From positions 586,449 through 650,448 of the forward strand of contig NZ_NOLJ01000002.1 of NCBI RefSeq assembly GCF_002246015.1: a stretch of 64,000 bases of DNA. Direction: 5' to 3'. A model generated the notes under the pieces. That model saw only the letters and a list, made by a program, of their open reading frames with translations. It had not been told where the DNA came from and ran no database searches. The position numbers and the translations under genes are program-made. Origin of the DNA: Nostoc sp. 'Peltigera membranacea cyanobiont' 210A (GTDB taxonomy: Bacteria > Cyanobacteriota > Cyanobacteriia > Cyanobacteriales > Nostocaceae). This document shows, piece after piece, positions 26,600 through 35,102 of the stretch. The stretch's first letter is position 1, and each line of letters opens with the position of its first letter.

Positions 26600-28357
26600 A
26601 TGTTGCTTTGCCTGCGAATTGAAAACTTTGCCCTAATTGACCAACTGGAATTAGAATTTGGCGCGGGACTAAATGTGTTAACAGGTGAAACCGGCGCTGG
26701 AAAATCGATTATCTTGGATGCCATTGATGCCGCTTTGGGCGGTAAAGTCTCTAGTCGAGTCATTCGCACGGGGACAAGTCGGGCGATGGTTGAAGCTACT
26801 TTCACCTCAAACGCCCCCCTAGCGGCTTGGTTGACTGAACAAGAAATAGATTTGCTTGATGAAAATTCTGTAGTCATTAGCCGAGAAATCACAGCTACTG
26901 CGAGTAATGTCCGTAGTCGATCGCGGGTGAATGGTGTGTTGGTAAATCGGCAGATCATGGGAGGAATGCGCGATCGCTTAGTGGAAATCACCGCCCAAGG
27001 ACAAACGGTGCAAGTAGGACAATCTGCCCAAGTTCGTGACTGGTTGGATTTATATGGGGGTGACTCCCTGATGCAACAGCGTCATAAAGTCGCCACGAGC
27101 TTCAGTGCTTACCAACAGGCGCATTTAGCACTAGAAAAACGCCGAACATCAGAACGGGAAAGGTTGCAACAACTCGACTTGCTTACTTATCAAGTGCAGG
27201 AATTGGGAGCAGGCAATCTCAGTGAGCCTAATGAATTGGAACAGTTGGGACAAGAACGGGAACGCCTGAATCATGTCGTTGATTTGCAACAAATGAGTTA
27301 CAAGGTTTATCAGGCTTTGTATCAAAACGATCATGAAACTCCCGCCGCAGGTGATTTATTGGGAGACAGTGAGGCGATATTAAATGACATGGTGGAATAT
27401 GATACCCAACTGCAACCCCTATTAGAATTGGTGCGGGACGCGCAAGCTGCGGTAATGGAAGTGGGAAGGCAGATTAATGCTTATGGGGATGGATTGGAAG
27501 CCGATCCCCACCGATTGGAAGAGGTAGAAGAACGAATTCAGGAATTAAAGCAAATTTGCCGCAAGTATGGGCCGACACTTACAGAAGCGATCGCTTATTA
27601 CCAACGTATCCAAGCAGAATTAGCCCAACTTAACGACAGCGAACAATCTATCGAAAGTCTAGAACAGCAAGAAAAGGCGTGTTTTGAGAAACTTACCCAA
27701 GCAAGTAATCAGTTAACTCAATTGCGGAGTAAAGCGGCGGCTAATTTAGAATCACGTTTGATAGCTGAACTCAAGCCCCTAGCGATGGAAAAGGTGAAGT
27801 TTCTGGTTGAAATATTACCAGCTTTCCCAACTGCGATGGGAGCAGATAAAATTACTTTTACATTTAGTTCCAATCCCGGAGAACCACTGCAACCTTTAAC
27901 AGAAGTTGCCTCTGGTGGGGAAATGAGCCGCTTTTTACTGGCTTTAAAAGCTTGTTTTTCTCAGGTTGATGTTGCTGGAACTATGGTGTTTGATGAAATT
28001 GATGTTGGGGTTTCGGGAAGAGTCGCCCAAGCGATCGCGGAAAAATTATACCAGCTAAGTCAACGTAACCAAGTGTTATGTGTTACGCATCAACCTTTAG
28101 TTGCGGCAATGGCCGATCGGCATTTTCGTGTAGATAAGCAAACTATTAATCAAGGCAAAGGTAAAAAAGCCAACAATGACAATACCGAACAGCGTACCGT
28201 TGTCAGAGTTACTACCTTGGATAATTTAAACACCCGTCGGGAAGAACTAGCGCAGTTGGCTGGTGGTAAATCTGCAACTGATGCGATCGCTTTTGCAGAG
28301 TCTCTATTATTACAAGCTGCTAACCACCGTCGCACGAAGCATGACTTAACCAAATAA
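26600..28357 (+). CDS. recN: DNA repair protein RecN
   Basis: A 585-residue SMC-like ATPase. The N-terminal half-domain is MLLCLRIENFALIDQLELEF with Walker A GETGAGKS (29-36). A long coiled-coil centre (~160-400) follows, then the C-terminal half-domain with signature SGGEMSRFLLALK, Walker B TMVFDEIDVGVSG and the CVTHQPLVAAMADRHF switch. RecN acts in double-strand-break repair, bringing ends together for RecA. The frame is open 27 codons further up, but the ATG at 26600 gives the family-typical start. The tail KGKKANNDNTEQRTVVRVTT is a polar insertion common in cyanobacterial RecN. It is complete and divergent from the ABC1 kinase. Confidence 0.96.
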   Translation: MLLCLRIENFALIDQLELEFGAGLNVLTGETGAGKSIILDAIDAALGGKVSSRVIRTGTSRAMVEATFTSNAPLAAWLTEQEIDLLDENSVVISREITATASNVRSRSRVNGVLVNRQIMGGMRDRLVEITAQGQTVQVGQSAQVRDWLDLYGGDSLMQQRHKVATSFSAYQQAHLALEKRRTSERERLQQLDLLTYQVQELGAGNLSEPNELEQLGQERERLNHVVDLQQMSYKVYQALYQNDHETPAAGDLLGDSEAILNDMVEYDTQLQPLLELVRDAQAAVMEVGRQINAYGDGLEADPHRLEEVEERIQELKQICRKYGPTLTEAIAYYQRIQAELAQLNDSEQSIESLEQQEKACFEKLTQASNQLTQLRSKAAANLESRLIAELKPLAMEKVKFLVEILPAFPTAMGADKITFTFSSNPGEPLQPLTEVASGGEMSRFLLALKACFSQVDVAGTMVFDEIDVGVSGRVAQAIAEKLYQLSQRNQVLCVTHQPLVAAMADRHFRVDKQTINQGKGKKANNDNTEQRTVVRVTTLDNLNTRREELAQLAGGKSATDAIAFAESLLLQAANHRRTKHDLTK

Positions 28358-28360
28358 TTA

Positions 28361-28428
28361 CGAATTACGTTAGCGCAGCGTTAGCGACGCAGGAGCGTCA
28401 TTACGAATTACGAATTACGAATTATAAA
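28361..28428. repeat. Dispersed repeat with ATTACGA units and palindromic core
   Basis: ATTACGAATT units flank the core GTTAGCGCAGCGTTAGCGAC plus GCAGGAGCGTCATTACGAA. A very similar block in the opposite orientation lies at 50246-50315. It fills the gap between recN and the VOC gene. Confidence 0.8.
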
Positions 28429-28429
28429 T

Positions 28430-29104
28430 TTAGGCTGCCAATTCTGAAAGGCGTAAACCAGCGATATTCTCACAGGAAAAAGTCTCTTTACCTGTCCATT
28501 GGCGGCAGATTAGCTCTATAATTTGACCTGCCCAGTTGCGGAAAAACCATTGGCACAAGGAACCATCCTCTTGAGGAGTCATAGACAGAGGAAGAAAGCC
28601 CTTATTTTGCCATACTTGTGCTGCTGCATAGATATCATCAACAAGAATGGCAACGTGATGGACAGTGTTAAAACCTTGCTTCTGGCATAAGCTAGCTATC
28701 TGTTCATCTGGCGCGTTCGGTGCAAGCAGCACCAAAATCATGCCTGACGGCATTAAGGCTGAGAGAAAGTACATACTAGCATCTTCGGGCAATAAGTTTT
28801 GCTCAGGACAAAAATCATCAGGCCATTTTCCTGGGCCTTCGGTGATTTTGGCATCATAGTTGATCAGAGTTTTAGCATAGTCTGTAAGAGTTTCTGAATC
28901 AGGAAACAACAGTACATAGTGATCTACGATAACTCGTTCATCAAATAGATGTATGCAAAAGGATGAGCTTAAAAATTCTGGAGTCTTGTACCCATCTTTA
29001 TAGAAGAGTAATCCATCACTTTCCACAAAAGGCGACTCCTTATTAATTGAAGTCTCGGCTAAGTTAAAACCGTTTCTAGGCTCTGCTGGAAGGTTATTGT
29101 TCAT
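28430..29104 (-). CDS. VOC (glyoxalase/bleomycin resistance) superfamily protein
   Basis: A 224-residue soluble protein built of two beta-alpha-beta-beta-beta modules. The second has HHVAILVDDIYAAAQVWQNK (metal-ligand His in the first strand), WFFRNWAGQIIELICRQW and the preceding EDGSLCQ. This resembles the VOC superfamily and, loosely, 4-hydroxyphenylpyruvate dioxygenase-like proteins. The first module (FCIHLFDERVIVDHYVLLFP, DYAKTLINYDAKITEGPGKW) is weaker. The reaction cannot be assigned. The start is ATG at 29104, with AGGTG 7 nt upstream. It is convergent with recN. Confidence 0.72.
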   Translation of the reverse strand: MNNNLPAEPRNGFNLAETSINKESPFVESDGLLFYKDGYKTPEFLSSSFCIHLFDERVIVDHYVLLFPDSETLTDYAKTLINYDAKITEGPGKWPDDFCPEQNLLPEDASMYFLSALMPSGMILVLLAPNAPDEQIASLCQKQGFNTVHHVAILVDDIYAAAQVWQNKGFLPLSMTPQEDGSLCQWFFRNWAGQIIELICRQWTGKETFSCENIAGLRLSELAA

Positions 29105-29815
29105 AATATTCACCTAGAAAAACAATCTATAGTATTTATCCGAAATTGAGACTAAGAAACAGGGCTTATATTTACCATTATACTAAGATTGCTTTGAGCC
29201 AATCTAAACCATCTACGATGCGCTTGTGGTAACTACTAATACCAATTCTCAAACTTGCACCAAATAATTCTTAACTTATTTCTTCTTTTTTTTCTCTATG
29301 AGAGGCATCTCTTAGCTTGCTTCTGTGCAAGAGTAAGCGTCATTTTCTACGTTCGCGTAGCGTGTCACATACAGGTGCTGCACTTAGCAGGTAACGAGCA
29401 GCTTTGTTACCTTGCAACTCCAAGTAGTTTTTTAGGTGTATGAGCAATCTATTCCTTGAAATTTTCAAAGATAACATTGTAGTCTTTTTATTCATAATGC
29501 CCATTTGTCAAGTCCGATTTATACAAATTTCAATGAACTTACCCTGCAAATTTCAATAGAAAAAGTATCTAAAGATTTGACACAAGCATCTAAAGATTTT
29601 TCATTGTAAAAACTAAGTTAACTTTTGTATATTTTTTATAAAACTAGCGTTAATTACAGTTTTTTTGGTCAGTAAGTTTCATAAAGGCACTCTGTAATTC
29701 AGTCCGAAAAGCTCAAGATTAACAACTAAAAAAAGTTACGAAGGAAGCTTAATTGTGCCTTCCTGACATTTCTTGATTACGCAAAATTTATGTCCTAATA
29801 GGAGAATAAACTCTA
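29105..29815. other. 711-bp spacer upstream of the 13-residue-repeat gene
   Basis: An AT-rich stretch between divergent genes. It contains GTTCGCGTAGCGTGTCACAT (near 29350), a fragment related to the palindromic repeat family, and near 29580 two direct CATCTAAAGATTT copies. No coding frame of substance was seen. Its length suggests an extended regulatory region or long 5' leader for the downstream gene. Confidence 0.55.
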
Positions 29816-30277
29816 ATGGCATCTGATTCAAATTCTGTTTTTGGTAATACCGTTAATAGTGGTGGTCAGGCTAGCAACCTCAGCGATCCTTTCGCACCTG
29901 AAGGCGCTTTTGGCATCCCAACGGCTGACAGCTTCGATTTTGATAAGTATGGAATTCCTAAAGAAGGCAGTTTCGATCCCGCTAAGTATGGCATCCCAAC
30001 GGCTGAAAGCTTTGATCCTACTAAGTATGGAATTCCCAAAGAAGGCAGTTTTGATCCTGCTAAGTATGGCATCCCAACGGCTGAAAGCTTTGATCCTGCT
30101 AAGTATGGTATTCCAAAAGAAGGCAGCTTTAGTTTAGGTAGCTCTGGCATTCCAACGGCTGATAGCTTCGATCCTTCTAACTTTGGTATTCCAACTGAAG
30201 GCAACTTCAACCCTTCTAACTTTGGTATTCTAACCGGAGGCAGTATACCAAATATTGGCAGTAGCCCAACTGCTTAG
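29816..30277 (+). CDS. Uncharacterised protein made of nine 13-residue tandem repeats
   Basis: A 153-residue protein I do not recognise. After a 31-residue polar start (MASDSNSVFGNTVNSGGQAS), residues 32-148 are nine contiguous 13-residue units: FGIPTADSFDFDK, YGIPKEGSFDPAK, YGIPTAESFDPTK and so on. The consensus is (Y/F)GIP(T/K)(A/E)(E/G)SFDP(A/S)(K/N). T-A-E and K-E-G versions alternate, giving a 26-residue (78-bp) higher-order repeat. There are no cysteines, signal peptide or membrane helix. TAGGAG lies about 10 nt before the ATG, the leader is long, and a hairpin terminator candidate follows. It is therefore probably a real monocistronic gene. Function unknown. Confidence 0.8.
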   Translation: MASDSNSVFGNTVNSGGQASNLSDPFAPEGAFGIPTADSFDFDKYGIPKEGSFDPAKYGIPTAESFDPTKYGIPKEGSFDPAKYGIPTAESFDPAKYGIPKEGSFSLGSSGIPTADSFDPSNFGIPTEGNFNPSNFGILTGGSIPNIGSSPTA

Positions 30278-30367
30278 TGTGGCAATTGGTAAATTTAAGT
30301 TAGACATAATCCTAAAACTCTGGGTTTGTCTACCTCTTAATTAAGCGATATGCAACTTCCACTAAAC

Positions 30368-30433
30368 AAAAATCCCATCCTAGCAAGAGATAACAATTAT
30401 AATTTTGTAGCTTTTGCATAGCATGGGGTTTTT
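30368..30433 (+). terminator. Probable intrinsic terminator after the repeat-protein gene
   Basis: AAAAATCCCAT and CTAGCAA on the left pair with TTGCATAG and ATGGGGTTTTT on the right around an AT-rich loop of about 27 nt, ending in a T-run. It lies 90 bp after the stop codon at 30277. The stem has one mismatch and one bulge. It could also serve the convergent exporter operon ending at 30495, since both stem ends are A/T runs. Confidence 0.6.
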
Positions 30434-31002
30434 ATTATCTATGGAAGACTTAGTAGTGGATATAACTCCATCATCTAATACTTCCATTTTAAATTTATTT
30501 ATATTCCTGCAAAGCCCCTAACTTGCGAATTCCCGGCCAAATCATAGCCGTAGCAATCACTACTACAATTGTGCCAATTCCACCACCCACAACGGAAATC
30601 ACTGGGCCAAATAAAGCAGCAGTCAAGCCGGACTCAAAGCCCCCTAATTCATTGGAGGCACTAATAAACACGCTATTAATAGCAGCAACCCGACCACGTA
30701 AATGATCCGGTGTTCTGATTTGAACTAATGTATGGCGAATCACAACGCTAATACTATCTAGTGCGCCACCAAGGATCAGCATCAACATAGATAGCCAAAA
30801 GGAACGAGAAAGTCCAAAGATAATTGTTACAACCCCAAAGCCAACCACTGACCACAATAAGGCTGGGCCTGCTTTACGTAACGGTGGTAAATACGCCAGA
30901 GTAATCGCCATAGTCAAAGCACCAATGGAATGGGCTGCTTGTAAATATCCCAACTCCACTGGCCCGACATGTAAAATATCTTTGGCAAAGATGGGTAGCA
31001 AC

Positions 31003-31031
31003 GCGATGCCTACGGCGGGCTACGCCTACGC
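31003..31031 (+). repeat. 29-bp palindromic repeat inside the MFS gene (stop-generating copy)
   Basis: It starts GCGATGCCTACGGCGGGC and ends CTACGCCTACGC. Read in the MFS frame on the minus strand it gives A-stop-A-stop-P-A-V-G-I, which breaks the gene without a frameshift. It differs from the copy at 31512-31540 by one base. Confidence 0.9.
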
Positions 31032-31511
31032 ACCACCCAACAATACAGCAAACATATCCAATGTAATCGCTGCTAAAATCAACTGATTCTGCCAAACAAA
31101 TTTAGCACCAGCTGCTAGTGCTTTAAATGAAATTGGTTCAGTTGTGCGGATGGCTTTTTGCTCTTTAATCGCCAACGTTAAAATAAAACACAGCAACGCT
31201 GCGATCGCTGCTAATACATAAACTCCTGTAGCACTTCCCAACAGCGCAATCCCAAATCCTCCGAAGGCTGGGCCAATGACTGCGGCTAACTGAAAGCTAC
31301 TACTATTCCAGGTGGCTGCATTGGTAAAAGCACTGACAGGTATCAACTGCCACATCAAAGCATCACTGGCAGGTTTGAGGAATGCCCTAGCAACACCTGT
31401 TAATACCAAACAGGCGTAAATTAGAAAAATTGCACCTTGAGTATAGGAAAGCACTGCTAAAGCCAGCGAGCAGAGGGCTAGCAGTATCACCGACAGTAAC
31501 ATGGTGAGTTT

Positions 31512-31540
31512 GCGTAGGCGCAGCCCGCCGTAGGCATCGC
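31512..31540 (-). repeat. 29-bp palindromic repeat inside the MFS gene (in-frame copy)
   Basis: Inverted relative to the copy at 31003. In the MFS frame it encodes AYGGLRLR between GDVADRRD and KLTMLL, where relatives usually have a short DR-type loop. No stop arises in this orientation and frame. Confidence 0.9.
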
Positions 31541-31770
31541 GGCGATCGGCAACATCTCCAGCAATTAAGGTGAGAATAATCATCGGTAGGACTTGTGCCA
31601 GTCCTACACCACCTAAAGCGATCGCTGAGTTAGTCCGCTCATAGAGTTCCCAGCCAATCGCTACAGTTTGCATTTGCGACCCCACGAACAGCACCAGCCG
31701 TCCAATGGTAAATAGCCGATAGTCTCGAAACTTAAAGGCTGCAAAGGGATCGTGTTGTGCAACCTCAAAG

Positions 31771-32244
31771 TTATGGGGCTTTGAGTTCTGTTTTCTCGAA
31801 GACATTTTTTAGTAGAGTTAAGCCTTCTTCAATGTTGGAAATTTGGTCTTCTGAAAGACCTTTGAGCAAGTCAGTAATATGAGCGCGAGTTTGATCTTGG
31901 GATTGCTTGAGATGGTGTTTTCCATCTTCAGTTAAATTGAGCAACACCCGCCGCCGCTCTTGAGGATGAGCAATCCGTTTCACGAAGTCGCGTTGTACCA
32001 AGCGTTCTATAGTTGCTGATGCCGTGGCAGAGGTGACACCTAAATGCTCTGCTAAGTCAGATAATGAAGCACCAGGATTGCGATTGATAAATGCTAGCGA
32101 TCGCAATTGAGGTATAGATAAAAAAGCGGCACTATGGGCACGCATATCCGCTCGGATAAACCGCATCACTAATGGAACTGTCTCCATTACTCTAGCGGCA
32201 CATTCTTCGGAAGTTGCACCTTGATTAGGTTTATCCAAGGTCAT
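31771..32244 (-). CDS. MarR-family transcriptional regulator
   Basis: A 157-residue winged-helix regulator: LSIPQLRSLAFINRNPGASL, LAEHLGVTSATASATIERLV (recognition helix), AHPQERRRVLLNLTEDG (wing with DxR/RR residues) and helical dimerisation ends. It sits between the ABC permease and MFS genes in the same operon, so it most likely controls this exporter operon and senses its substrate. Start ATG with AGGAGAAC about 10 nt upstream. Intact. Confidence 0.92.
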   Translation of the reverse strand: MTLDKPNQGATSEECAARVMETVPLVMRFIRADMRAHSAAFLSIPQLRSLAFINRNPGASLSDLAEHLGVTSATASATIERLVQRDFVKRIAHPQERRRVLLNLTEDGKHHLKQSQDQTRAHITDLLKGLSEDQISNIEEGLTLLKNVFEKTELKAP

Positions 32245-32263
32245 GGGCTTGTTGTTCTCCTAG

Positions 32264-33118
32264 TTACATGGCCACCCGTGGATAAAGTTTTCCACCAATG
32301 ATGGCCAAAATGATTAATGTGAATAAGAGAATTGTACAATCCAGACCAAAGCCATAGATGCTAGTGCCGTTTAACAGCATGGTGCTGCGTAAGCCGTCAA
32401 CCAGATAAGTCAACGGATTTAAATGGGAAATGAACTTTAACCAACTGGGCATCAAAGAAATTGGATAGATGGCATTGCTCGCAAAAAATAACGGCATGGT
32501 TAACAATTGTCCAATACCCGTCATCCTTTCTCGGCTTTTCACCAAACAGCCAATAATTAATGAGAAAATACAAAATGTTCCCGCCCCCAGTATGACTAGC
32601 AGCAGTACTTGGAGAATAGCTAGAGGATGAAGATTTAGTTTGACACCTAATAAAAATGCTAATCCGTAAATGAATATTACCTGAGATAAACACCTCACCC
32701 CACATGCTAGGGCTTTGCCCAACACCATCGCTACACGGGGTGTAGGACTAGCTAGAAATTTATGTACAATCCCTAAATCTCGCTCCCAGATAAGCGTCAT
32801 CCCACCACTGAAAATTGCCACAAACAAAATACTTTGAGCCAAAATTCCAGCAGAAATGAAGTCCAAATAAGGTAAGTTTCCTGTAGGAATGGCGCGAGTG
32901 CGGGCGAAAACTTGTCCAAAGATTAAAAGCCATAATGCTGGTTGCACAGCTCGAACTATTAAATCAGTGGGATCGTGGCGGAGTTTACGTATTTCTAATT
33001 CTGCGATCGCCAGGGTTTTCGTAACTAGCTCTTTAATTGCAGAGATCAAATTTACTCGGACAGTGGGCGGTGATTTAACCCAACCGTTGAGCAGTACGTC
33101 TGGTTCTTGCTGTGTCAC
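32264..33118 (-). CDS. ABC-2 type transporter permease (DrrB/NodJ-like)
   Basis: A 284-residue protein with about six membrane helices: LIVRAVQPALWLLIFGQVFA, FISAGILAQSILFVAIFSG, VRCLSQVIFIYGLAFLLG, ILQVLLLVILGAGTFCIFS, LTMPLFFASNAIYPISL and a last C-terminal helix. The motif GLRSTMLLNG near the C-terminus is typical of DrrB/NodJ permeases. It pairs with the ATPase gene upstream, overlapping it by 44 bp, to form a drug, polyketide or lipid exporter. The start is GTG and lies within the ATPase coding sequence, implying translational coupling. Confidence 0.9.
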   Translation of the reverse strand: MTQQEPDVLLNGWVKSPPTVRVNLISAIKELVTKTLAIAELEIRKLRHDPTDLIVRAVQPALWLLIFGQVFARTRAIPTGNLPYLDFISAGILAQSILFVAIFSGGMTLIWERDLGIVHKFLASPTPRVAMVLGKALACGVRCLSQVIFIYGLAFLLGVKLNLHPLAILQVLLLVILGAGTFCIFSLIIGCLVKSRERMTGIGQLLTMPLFFASNAIYPISLMPSWLKFISHLNPLTYLVDGLRSTMLLNGTSIYGFGLDCTILLFTLIILAIIGGKLYPRVAM

Positions 33119-33926
33119 GGTAGTTGACTCCTGATGTTAACTGGTCGCCTGTATAGTGAATAAAGACATCATCCAAAGTTGCATTTGGGTTATCTAAAGA
33201 AGCTTTTAAGTCGCTTGGTGTACCTGTGGTAACGACTTCACCTTGTTGCATAATCGCCACTCGGTTACATAAGCTATCCGCTTCTTCTAAAAAGTGGGTT
33301 GTTAAAAATATAGTTGTGCCGTAATCAGCACAGAGTTGTAATACAAGCTGCCATACTTGAGTTCGAGCGATGGGATCTAGTCCGACAGTCGGCTCATCAA
33401 GAAACAGAATTTGGGGTTGATGTAGAACTGATATGCCGATTTCCAGCTTGCGGATCATCCCACCAGAGTAGTTTCGTACCAAGCGTTTCGCCGCATCTTG
33501 CAAACCCATGTATTCTAGAATTTCATAGATGCGGCGATCGCGTCCTTTGGCAGGTATTCCATACAGCTTGGCGAAGATTAAGAGATTTTCGTAACCCGTG
33601 AGACTACCATCAGCAGAGAGCGCTTGGGGTACATAGCCAATAGCCCGTCTCACAGGATTAGATTCACGAGCCACATCATAGCCAGCTAAGGTTGCTTTCC
33701 CTGCACTGATAGGCAGTAAGGTTGTCAACATCTTAAGAACTGTACTTTTCCCTGCGCCATTGGGGCCAAGCAGTCCAAAGACTTCGCCTTGTTCCACAGA
33801 TATGCTCAGGTTATTAACTGCGGTTAACTTCCCAAAACGGCGTGTGAGTCCCTGAGTTTCCAAAATCAACGGTTTTGGTTCTTCTTGAGGTTGCGATCGA
33901 TTTATTTTTCCCGTCAGTATTGTCAC
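33075..33926 (-). CDS. ABC transporter ATP-binding protein (DrrA-like)
   Basis: A 283-residue ATPase: Walker A LLGPNGAGKST, Q-loop GYVPQALSADGSLTGYEN, signature YSGGMIRKLEIG, Walker B ILFLDEPTVGLDP and H-loop TTHFLEEAD. The C-terminal LDDVFIHYTG is typical of DrrA/CcmA-type exporters of drugs or natural products. It is the first gene of the operon ATPase-permease-MarR-MFS; the promoter should lie in 33927-34020. Start GTG. The last ~20 residues (RDTARTRRTAQRLG) are basic and overlap the permease start. Confidence 0.92.
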   Translation of the reverse strand: MTILTGKINRSQPQEEPKPLILETQGLTRRFGKLTAVNNLSISVEQGEVFGLLGPNGAGKSTVLKMLTTLLPISAGKATLAGYDVARESNPVRRAIGYVPQALSADGSLTGYENLLIFAKLYGIPAKGRDRRIYEILEYMGLQDAAKRLVRNYSGGMIRKLEIGISVLHQPQILFLDEPTVGLDPIARTQVWQLVLQLCADYGTTIFLTTHFLEEADSLCNRVAIMQQGEVVTTGTPSDLKASLDNPNATLDDVFIHYTGDQLTSGVNYRDTARTRRTAQRLG

Positions 33927-34024
33927 AAGTTTGATGCACTTCTATTAATTAGCAAAACTAACTATTAGCTTCTCAATAGATTTACCAGAAGTCAATAGAC
34001 TTCTGGCATAAATTTGAATCAGAG

Positions 34025-34084
34025 TTAAAGGAAACTCAGTAGAGTGGCGGCGAGGTTATTGATGGGCGAAGTATGACTGACAAA
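34025..34084 (-). pseudogene. N-terminal remnant of a second DUF3368 PIN toxin gene
   Basis: On the minus strand this reads VSHTSPINNLAATLLSFL followed by a stop. It closely matches VVSDTSPINNLAAIN at the start of the intact-looking N-terminus at 34640-34687, and about 35 of 40 bases agree. Asp of the PIN motif SDTSP is replaced by His. It is probably a decayed duplicate of the neighbouring toxin start. Confidence 0.65.
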
Positions 34085-34172
34085 TTAACCGCAAACACTT
34101 GCTAAGATGGTTAATAGGTGAAAAAATTTTCAGAATGCCTACTGCTGCTCAGTTAGAAAGTCTATGCCGCAT

Positions 34173-34687
34173 TTAATTTTCATCAACAAGCTGCAAAACC
34201 CTCTTGTATAAAGGTTCCGCCACCCAAAATCCTGCTTGGTTAATCAGAGCATCTAACAAAGGTTTCACAGCAGATATCAGCCTTTGGCTTTTAGCTTCAA
34301 CCAAAATCCCTAAAATCCCTGTGTAACCAAGATTTAGCCTAGCTGCAATCATGCGACCACGACGTTCATCAATTAAAACTTGATCTGCTTTCGTTTCTAG
34401 CGCTAGAGCGTAGACACGAAGTGGCTTGTCGTAGACATCGCTTCAGCTTCACCAATATCCAGTTCATTGCTGAGTGCTTCAACCAATGTTCGATCTTGAA
34501 CTGGACGAGTTTGAATCCAGATAAAAGTTTGGATTTCAATTGCACCTGCAACTGGAAAGTTGGGATCAGTTAGTTGTCGGTAGACAGCTTCAGGAATTAG
34601 GACTGTTCCATAAAGCTGTTGTAGTAAATGAAGATGGTTAATGGCCGCGAGGTTATTAATGGGTGAAGTATCACTGACAACGATCAC
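34173..34687 (-). pseudogene. DUF3368 PIN-domain toxin, frameshifted by a repeat insertion
   Basis: The N-terminal part (34403-34687) reads MIVVSDTSPINNLAAINHLH, with first PIN aspartate D6, through ELDIGEAEA. A 34-bp palindromic repeat (34408-34441) then shifts the frame to a stop. In the next frame the protein continues ALALETKADQVLIDERRGR, with the second acidic patch IDERRGR, and runs to LQLVDEN and stop at 34173. Removing about 26 bp restores a ~160-residue DUF3368 protein, a predicted Mg-dependent RNase toxin. Its UPF0175 antitoxin gene overlaps by 4 bp upstream. As it stands the toxin cannot be full length. Confidence 0.85.
34408..34441. repeat. 34-bp palindromic repeat inserted in the PIN toxin gene
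   Basis: Ends GCGTAGACACG...GTAGACATCGC match the GCGTAG...CATCGC ends of the 29-bp family, with a 5-bp longer middle (AAGTGGCTTGTC). It lies exactly where the toxin frame is lost. Confidence 0.85.
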
Positions 34688-34929
34688 AGTCTACCCATCG
34701 CCCGCAAGTTTTCTATATCTTGTTCAAAATCTTCCACACCATAATGCACTGAAATTTGACGACTTGCGAGTAGATGCTGAAATGCTATACGGTTTATCCC
34801 TGCAAATCGGCTGGCTTGAGCAAGGGTTAACTTTTCTTTTTGAAAGAGCATCACTGCAATTTCCTGCTTCATTTCGCCTTCAGTCATCCGAGTTGCGGTT
34901 AATATTTCATTAGGAATGACGACGCTCAT
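34684..34929 (-). CDS. UPF0175 family antitoxin-like protein
   Basis: An 81-residue protein starting MSVVIPNEILTATRMTEGEM. KQEIAVMLFQKEKLTLAQAS leads into a helix-turn-helix (LAQASRFAGINRIAFQHLLA), and the end is ISVHYGVEDFEQDI. This is the UPF0175 family, which regularly precedes DUF3368 PIN toxins. It likely represses its own promoter and neutralises the PIN RNase. A start at 34950 would add seven hydrophobic residues; the ATG at 34929 with GAGG upstream is better. It overlaps the toxin start by 4 bp (ATGA). The antitoxin looks intact although the toxin is broken. Confidence 0.87.
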   Translation of the reverse strand: MSVVIPNEILTATRMTEGEMKQEIAVMLFQKEKLTLAQASRFAGINRIAFQHLLASRQISVHYGVEDFEQDIENLRAMGRL

Positions 34930-35102
34930 AATTATAATCCTCTCTATCACTACTATTCTAAGCAGCTTGGCATCGCCAAGTGATAATCAGGTAAATAAAC
35001 CGAACCATATCCTTTTTATAAATCTTGCTCATGTCATAATGTAAGGCTTTGTTCTGGTTTGGGAACCCTAAGAATAATACTTGAGTACTGAATACGCTTT
35101 AT

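Larger units (their letters stand above)
30495..31805 (-). pseudogene. MFS exporter (EntS/MFS_3 type) interrupted by a palindromic repeat with two in-frame stops
   Basis: The two open frames, 31026-31805 and 30495-31001, are in the same frame and together encode one MFS_3 transporter of about 418 native residues. The N-part ends TLDMFAVLLGGA, then TAG-GCG-TAG plus six codons, then ALLPIFAKDILHVGPVELG. Both stops lie inside a 29-bp dispersed repeat (31003-31031). A second, inverted copy of the same repeat (31512-31540) is translated in frame as DAYGGLRLRK in the first cytoplasmic loop. Last gene of an ABC/MarR/MFS operon, overlapping marR by 35 bp. Probably inactive unless the amber codons are read through. 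Confidence 0.85.

Noticed and set aside
29866..30210. 114-codon open frame opposite the 13-residue-repeat gene
   Set aside because: It is the mirror of the 39-bp repeats. The plus-strand frame has the ribosome-binding site, the start and the register-perfect peptide.
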